Source: Trichomonas vaginalis G3 (Eukaryota > Parabasalia > Trichomonadida > Trichomonadidae). From it: a stretch of 64,000 bases of DNA. The stretch covers positions 17,062,392-17,126,391 of the forward strand of contig NC_067203.1 in NCBI RefSeq assembly GCF_026262505.1. Direction: 5' to 3'. Positions 58,939-64,000 of this stretch are shown in pieces; position 1 is the first letter of the stretch; each line of letters opens with the position of its first letter. A program made the translations under genes and the position numbers. The notes beneath the pieces were generated by a model. It had not been told where the DNA came from. It saw only the letters and a list, made by a program, of their open reading frames with translations, and ran no database searches.

Positions 58939-59526
58939 TCATATTGAGAAGAAGAAAACCCAATCAAATATGAAGAAAGAAACAAATAGTGGATACATAG
59001 CAAGCCATTTCCTCTCTTCAGAGAGTTTTGGCATTATTATTCTCATTGATTTCAAAACACAGTGAACTGTTCCTGCAATTAAGAATAATAATGTCAAAAT
59101 CCAATGGAACCATATGGCCAAGAATGTAATAGGAATGTAAATCGAAATTATATAGAATATAAATGATGCGACGTTGAAAACACCAATGTTATTTGATAAA
59201 GAAGAAATTGTGAATGCAGATATCAATACACCAGCAGCTAATAAGACTATGATTGAAGCGAATGCACTTCCTTTTCCGGTATCTTTTGCCCAAGCAACAA
59301 ATGATGCTATCAATAAAATTATCAAAGAAGGGCCAAGAAATTCCCAATCTTCGAGTGATTCATTTGGAGATATTGTTTCTGTATAAACTGAAATAAACAT
59401 TTTCTTTCCAATTAAATAATCTTTTCTTAATGCAGATGCTATGTCTTCTTTTATATTTGTAGTCTGCTCTGTCTGTATTGGAGCAGCATTCTCGAAATTT
59501 AGATTGATTTCAGGATCATTTTCCAT
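58939..59526 (-). CDS. YIP1-family Golgi membrane protein
   Basis: 195 residues. The N-terminal ~60 residues are polar and cytosolic. Five hydrophobic segments follow from residue ~65 (LEDWEFLGPSLIILLIASF, the family-type D-L-x-GP entry), ending with FISI-like residues. YIPF/Yip1 proteins bind Rab GTPases and act in ER-Golgi traffic; size and topology fit YIPF6-like members. A minus-strand GACGTTTAA box lies ~15-20 bases upstream. Confidence 0.7.
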   Translation of the reverse strand: MENDPEINLNFENAAPIQTEQTTNIKEDIASALRKDYLIGKKMFISVYTETISPNESLEDWEFLGPSLIILLIASFVAWAKDTGKGSAFASIIVLLAAGVLISAFTISSLSNNIGVFNVASFIFYIISIYIPITFLAIWFHWILTLLFLIAGTVHCVLKSMRIIMPKLSEERKWLAMYPLFVSFFIFDWVFFFSI

Positions 59527-59538
59527 TTTTCAAATTTT

Positions 59539-59547
59539 TAAACGTCA
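59539..59547 (-). promoter_or_regulatory. Box GACGTTTAA
   Basis: ACGTTTA ends about 13 bases before the ATG at 59526. The same box type occurs before the genes at 62775 and 40947. Confidence 0.4.
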
Positions 59548-59787
59548 CTTTTATATTTTGATTGATTAAAGAAGGAACTCACACTCATTAATAGAACTTC
59601 ACTTCATCAAATACTAATAGGTATATGCATTGGGAGTTATTTCACAATGTTAAAGCACTTTTCTAAGATAAAACTCATTTGATATTTTTTATATCTATGT
59701 TCAGTGGCAAAAAATATTTCAAGTATAAACGCATATTTACATAAATAAACAAAATATAAGATAAAATACAAAATATTAATAGTAATA

Positions 59788-60927
59788 TTACTTCTTTTTT
59801 TGCTTTTTCTTTTTTGGCTTCGGAGCATTCCTAAGGAATATCCTGACACAACCTTGAAGAGTTTTGATTGATTGTAGCATATCATACATCTGCTTGGACT
59901 GTCTTATATGTAATTGAGTGAAATATCTTTCATCAGCAATTGCTGGAGCTCTTTTCTCATTTAATGTTATTAGTTCACATCTTAATTTTGCAACATCTCC
60001 TTCTAATTTTGTCATTTTTTCGAATGAATTTTTTGATTCTTCCTCTAAAGCTGCCATTTCTGTATCATACTTTGAAATTAGATTCTGAAGTTGTTCCTCT
60101 TCTTTTCTGACCAATCTTCTATTTGTACCTTCATGGTCAACATCTTTTTTCTGTGCACTTCCTATTTTAATTCTTACGTCGCCAAGCTGACTTCTAAGAT
60201 TTTCTTCATGAGTCCCTAGCTCATCTTCTAACTTATCTTCTTGTAGTAGTGGAAGTTCCATTGATCTTGCTTGTACTAATTGTTTTTTAATTGCATCTAA
60301 TTCTTCTTCTTTTGCTCGTATTTTTAGTTCTTTTTCTCTAACAGCAGAGATTTCTTTCTGTTTAAGTATTTCTATATGTTCTCTATTTATATTTTCCATT
60401 TGCTGTATTTCTGATACAATTCGATTTCTTTTTTTGTCGTCTTTAACATGTTTTGAGAAAAATTCAGTTTCAAGATTTATCATTTCATCTAGGTATTGAA
60501 CAATTTTTGGTTTATATCCAACTGCTTCATTTCTTTGATCGATAATTGGTTTGAATAATTGTGCATAGTTATCCATTTCACGAGATAGTTCCCTTGACAG
60601 TTCCATACATATCAAAACTTCTTCATCAAAAGCAGTTTCGTAGCCTGGTTTTGGATAGCCGTCAGTCGTCATAATTTCCATTAAATACTTTTTATGGTTA
60701 TGAAATTCTGCAGAATATTCTTTAATTATAGGGGGTATTTCATCATTTGACTCTATAAAATCACCTATTGTTGGTAATAGTAAAGATAATTCAACTCTTT
60801 TACGGCATTCGTCAAGTATACACAGTATCCTTTTTGCACCAACAGAAGAAACCTTTAAGGCATCATTTGTAGACATCGAGTTTATTTTCTCTTTGAGCTC
60901 TTTATTATGGAAAAGAAAACGAAACAT
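59788..60927 (-). CDS. Coiled-coil protein, DRC10/IQCD-like (axonemal dynein regulatory complex)
   Basis: 379 residues. The N-terminal ~110 residues (RILCILDECRKRVELSLLLPTI) resemble the start of IQCD/DRC10, and a long coiled coil covers residues ~150-330. Near the end is LQGCVRIFLRN, placed like the IQ helix, and the C-terminus is a lysine run (PKPKKKKQKKK) as in DRC9/DRC10. Trichomonads are flagellated, so a nexin-dynein regulatory complex subunit fits. The call depends on architecture. AAACCGTTTTTTG lies just upstream. Confidence 0.55.
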   Translation of the reverse strand: MFRFLFHNKELKEKINSMSTNDALKVSSVGAKRILCILDECRKRVELSLLLPTIGDFIESNDEIPPIIKEYSAEFHNHKKYLMEIMTTDGYPKPGYETAFDEEVLICMELSRELSREMDNYAQLFKPIIDQRNEAVGYKPKIVQYLDEMINLETEFFSKHVKDDKKRNRIVSEIQQMENINREHIEILKQKEISAVREKELKIRAKEEELDAIKKQLVQARSMELPLLQEDKLEDELGTHEENLRSQLGDVRIKIGSAQKKDVDHEGTNRRLVRKEEEQLQNLISKYDTEMAALEEESKNSFEKMTKLEGDVAKLRCELITLNEKRAPAIADERYFTQLHIRQSKQMYDMLQSIKTLQGCVRIFLRNAPKPKKKKQKKK

Positions 60928-61258
60928 ATAAAATTATGCTCAAAAAACGGTTTTGATTTTTATTTCAAATCATCAAGGAAATTTTTGTCACAAAAATTTT
61001 TGATAATTTTCAAAATTACAATTTCATTACACTTTGATCACCATTAGTATCTTTTACTTCATTAACAAGTCTACTGTAGATTCAAAGAAATGAAGGTTTT
61101 ATTAAGAGGCTTCACGCCTGTATAAAAGTGTAAATTTTACTATATAGTATCAAATCTGGTTTTTAACGGTTTGGTCGGGGAATCCTCTTAACATTAAATA
61201 TAATTTTTAAGACAAATAATTAAACATCATTAGATATTATTTTTTAATGATATATTCT
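60928..61258. other. Intergenic region
   Basis: Includes the AAACCGTTTTTTG box (60941-60953, minus sense) before the DRC10-like gene and a second AACGGTTTGG (61166-61175). No gene. Confidence 0.5.
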
Positions 61259-62023
61259 CTATTCGGTTTTGTCTTCCAATAAGTATCTTCTCACAGAACC
61301 TCTTGCAACATCAAGAGCAGTCTTTCCGTTATTATCCTTTGTTTCTTTATCAGCTCCAACAGAGATAAGATATTCAACAACTTTAAGATAACCATTTAAT
61401 GATGCCTTAATGAGTGGAGTATTTCCATCATTATCCTTTGCTTCTTTATTAGCTCCAACTGAGATAAGATATTCAACAACTTCATGATGACCATTAATTG
61501 ATGCAATAATGAGTGGAGTATATCCATCATTATTCTTGGCTTCTTTATCAGCTCCAACAGAGATAAGATATTCAACAACTTCATGATGACCATTAATTGA
61601 TGCAATAATGAGTGGAGTATATCCATTTTTATCCTTTGCTTCTTTATTAGCTCCAACTGAGATAAGATATTGAACAACTTCAAGATAACCATATATTGAT
61701 GCTAAATTGAGTGGAGTATTTACATGTGAATTCTTTGCTTCTTTATCAGTTCCAACAGAGATAAGATATTCAACAACTTCAATATGACCTTTAATTGATG
61801 CAATAATGAGTGGAGTAAATCCACCAAAATTATCCTTTGCATCTTTATCAGCTCCAAATGAGATTAGATATTTAACAACTTCAAGATGACCTTTTTCTGA
61901 TGCAAAAATGAATGGCATATCTAAAGATTTTACTTGTCCATAATTACCATTCTCTATAAGAGATTTAATAAGTTCGAGATTTCCTTCTCCGCATGCTTTA
62001 TTAAGGGGATCTTTTGAAAACAT
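61259..62023 (-). CDS. Ankyrin-repeat protein
   Basis: 254 residues: seven ankyrin repeats of 33 residues from about residue 8, the central ones nearly identical (DGYTPLIIASINGHHEVVEYLISVGA type), ending with a degenerate capping repeat (NGKTALDVARGSVRRYLLED). It is a free-standing ankyrin protein of the large trichomonad family. The near identity of units at DNA level suggests recent unit duplication. Partner unknown. Confidence 0.92.
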   Translation of the reverse strand: MFSKDPLNKACGEGNLELIKSLIENGNYGQVKSLDMPFIFASEKGHLEVVKYLISFGADKDAKDNFGGFTPLIIASIKGHIEVVEYLISVGTDKEAKNSHVNTPLNLASIYGYLEVVQYLISVGANKEAKDKNGYTPLIIASINGHHEVVEYLISVGADKEAKNNDGYTPLIIASINGHHEVVEYLISVGANKEAKDNDGNTPLIKASLNGYLKVVEYLISVGADKETKDNNGKTALDVARGSVRRYLLEDKTE

Positions 62024-62433
62024 TAAAATTTTTGACTAATCAAACAAACAAACAAAAAAAAAAAACTAAAAATCGCCAAATCCGGAGATTCGTGGCGGTG
62101 ATTCTTTTTATTTTGAAGATTCTGGACAAACTTAATATACTATATTAGCATGCTAATCATATTACCAAGATAATTATAATGGTACTCTCACTTCAAATCT
62201 GTTAATAGTTTTTTTATGTGGTTAAGAAAGAAGATAGTATGGACAAATATAAGACATACTACGCAGAGAAAATAAAAATTTGTCTGTATGATTTTGAGTT
62301 AGAATATGTATGCCCTTTCAAGCTTAAGCATTCAAAGATTTGATGTTTTTAAAATAAAGAAAATCAATAAAAAGAGTCCAATATTGATAATATAGATAGT
62401 TGTAACAAGAATATATTTATTCAAACAATATGC
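62024..62433. other. Intergenic region, nothing recognised
   Basis: AT-rich; no gene or repeat supported. Confidence 0.5.
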
Positions 62434-62775
62434 TTATGCTAAACTTGATGAATGTGAAGAGCCTGTACCGGCCTGAGATGGTATGCTTTGCTGAACACTT
62501 CTTTGTGTACTTGCATCATCAGCAGGAGGAATTGCAACTGTAGATGATGAAGGAGGTTCGCTTAAAGTCATTCTTGACTTAGTACTCTTGGTAGACAATG
62601 ATGAAGCTGTTGATAAGAAACTTGGATGAAAATCATTTCCTTGTGTTGTTGTCATTCTTTGAAATCTGATTGGTGGAGCGACTACAACATCCCTATACAT
62701 TGGATCTGCAGCCATAAATGGAGACTCCCTAAGAGGAAATTTTAATAAAGGACCCTCCTCAATGAATCGCCACAT
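62434..62775 (-). CDS. Small Ser/Thr/Pro-rich protein, function unknown
   Basis: 113 residues. The N-terminal ~45 residues (MWRFIEEGPLLKFPLRESPF, then MYRDVVVAPPIRFQR) have order-like features. The remainder is Ser/Thr/Gln-rich and probably disordered. The composition is GC-richer than the spacer, and a TACGTTTAGA box lies ~15-25 bases before the ATG, so I believe it is a gene. No family recognised. Confidence 0.5.
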   Translation of the reverse strand: MWRFIEEGPLLKFPLRESPFMAADPMYRDVVVAPPIRFQRMTTTQGNDFHPSFLSTASSLSTKSTKSRMTLSEPPSSSTVAIPPADDASTQRSVQQSIPSQAGTGSSHSSSLA

Positions 62776-62789
62776 ATTATTTCTCTTTA

Positions 62790-62799
62790 TCTAAACGTA
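62790..62799 (-). promoter_or_regulatory. Box TACGTTTAGA
   Basis: On the minus strand, upstream of the ATG at 62775; same type as at 59539 and 40919. Confidence 0.4.
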
Positions 62800-63110
62800 C
62801 AATTACAATTTGACAGTATTTCAAATGAAATTACATTGCAAGATTTAAAAATAGACATATGCGTATGTGTTTGAATCGCCTCATCATTAATTCAATAAGA
62901 ATATTGTTTTACAATCTGAATTGCAAATTGAATTTGTGTCATTTCGACATTTGAGCAGTGTTTAACTTGCTATATTTCTATCTACACATCGGTAGTAATA
63001 TGTGATGCCAAACTTTAATTCAAGAGTTTCGAAAACATTGTTGAATTCTTTTTTTTGCCATGTAACCTAAATTTGTCAAAAAATAATTATGTCCTATCGT
63101 CGTAATTAAA
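62800..63110. other. Spacer between divergent genes
   Basis: CCTATCGTCGTAATTAAA directly precedes the NTF2-like ATG. Nothing else recognised. Confidence 0.4.
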
Positions 63111-63479
63111 ATGCAAAGTGCAATTGCCCAGCAAATTCCAGATATTATTCAGCTTGTCGTTGCTAGCTTGAATGACTGCAACAAGTCTGCTGACTTCCCT
63201 CAGCTCTTTACAGAAGATGCAAAGCTCACATTTGAGACAACAAAGAAAGAATCTAGAGATCACGTTGTAGCATTATTCCAGGAGAAGCAGAAGACATTAG
63301 ATGCTAAGGGACCATTCTCTGTTACAAAATATTCATTTGTTATTGTCTCAGAGACTGAAATCATTATTAATGGTTTAGCACAATGGGGTGGAGTTAACAA
63401 TTTACTTACAATTTGTTTCCAGATCTCCAAAGATCAAAAGTTGCAGATTTCAAACTTCATGTTAACAAAATTAGCGTAA
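63111..63479 (+). CDS. NTF2-fold protein (nuclear transport factor 2-like)
   Basis: 122 residues, the exact size of NTF2. The pattern fits: helix 1 around IIQLVVASLNDC, then LFTEDAKLTFE (compare Y-x-D-x-A), GPFSVTKYSFVIVSE, IIINGLAQWGG (compare V-x-G-x-L) and LLTICFQISKD, then QISNFMLTKLA (compare NDIFRL). NTF2 returns RanGDP to the nucleus; conserved interface residues cannot be checked by eye. GC-richer than the spacer, and the stop lies in TAAAATAA, a likely UAAA-type poly(A) signal. Confidence 0.8.
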   Translation: MQSAIAQQIPDIIQLVVASLNDCNKSADFPQLFTEDAKLTFETTKKESRDHVVALFQEKQKTLDAKGPFSVTKYSFVIVSETEIIINGLAQWGGVNNLLTICFQISKDQKLQISNFMLTKLA

Positions 63480-64000
63480 AATAACCTCAAGTTTAAGTAG
63501 AAGGAGCCCATTACCTCCTCGTGATTAGTATTGATTGAATAAATATTACTAATAGATTATTTAAATTGAATTTAATCGAGAAGTTAAAATCATATAATTA
63601 TTATTTTCTACATTTTCAAAACCAAATCAATATCTTTGGTTGCTAATACAATTTTTGTTTGTTCAATCTCAAAGATATAGTAAACTACCATAATATTGAG
63701 TTTCTAATTTTGATATCATTAAATTCAAATCTATAAATACAAGAAATTATGTTTTCAATATATAGTGGAATAACTGGAAAGTATGTTAATATTAACAACA
63801 GCTTGAAAATAGCTTAATATGAAATGAATAAGAAGAGATATTTCAGTAACATTATGTTTATTTACAAGAAAATGACTCGGATGGACCTTTACTGATCAAA
63901 TCTTTCTTATGGTCTTAAATATATACTTAAAAAAGGCAATTATAAGCCTAAAAAGGAAAAATCAAACGAATCTTTTGTCACTTTTTTGTAATAACGAATG
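63480..64000. other. Intergenic region to the right edge
   Basis: AT-rich; no open frame or repeat supported. Confidence 0.5.

Overview
The window looks like a chromosomal stretch of a trichomonad (Parabasalia, Trichomonas/Tritrichomonas type). The reasons are an AT-rich eukaryotic genome read with the standard code, no recognisable introns and closely spaced single-exon genes. It also carries typical trichomonad surface families (BspA-like leucine-rich repeat membrane proteins, an M60/enhancin-like metallopeptidase, ankyrin-repeat proteins), trichomonad-type initiator motifs (TCATTTTT just upstream of several ATGs), and a 20-kb Maverick/Polinton element. I cannot fix the species from sequence alone.

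Layout. Positions 1-3076 hold the 5' three-quarters or so of an M60-like peptidase gene (minus strand, running off the left edge). From 3763 to 25328 a near-identical ~460-bp repeat occurs in inverted orientation on both sides of a Maverick/Polinton (4865-24861). The Maverick has terminal inverted repeats starting AGTAGTATATG and a 6-bp ATAAAA target-site duplication, the size expected for this class. Its left half carries virion-type genes: two small amphipathic proteins, a double-jelly-roll-type major capsid candidate, a packaging ATPase, two candidate minor capsid genes and a phage-tail-fibre-like spike. Its right half carries replication and integration genes on the minus strand: PrimPol-SF3 helicase, a broken rve integrase and an intact protein-primed family B DNA polymerase with an inserted HNH/zinc module.

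The element is partly decayed. Packaging ATPase, integrase and three other genes are split between reading frames, while capsid, spike, helicase and polymerase are open. Two arrays of complex tandem repeats, inverted relative to each other, bracket the PrimPol-helicase gene. Short GC-rich hairpins with three-base loops sit inside and beside the polymerase gene, and one of them recurs in an unrelated small gene in the same reading frame. These are the most unusual features here.

From 26146 to the right edge is ordinary host sequence: armadillo-like protein, ribosomal protein eL13, two BspA-like LRR membrane proteins, a GRIP-domain golgin, a GON4-like SANT protein, a USP-fold protein that has lost its catalytic residues, a divergent V-ATPase subunit a, an importin/transportin-like HEAT protein, a GET2/CAML-like membrane protein, a CDC7-type kinase, REEP-like and YIP1-like membrane-shaping/trafficking proteins, a DRC10/IQCD-like axonemal protein, an ankyrin protein and an NTF2-fold protein. 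Intergenic regions contain an ankyrin pseudogene, a SPRY pseudogene and a repeat-dense zone (49.1-50.9 kb) full of TTGGCAATT palindromes.

All family calls are by eye from motifs; no database search was run.
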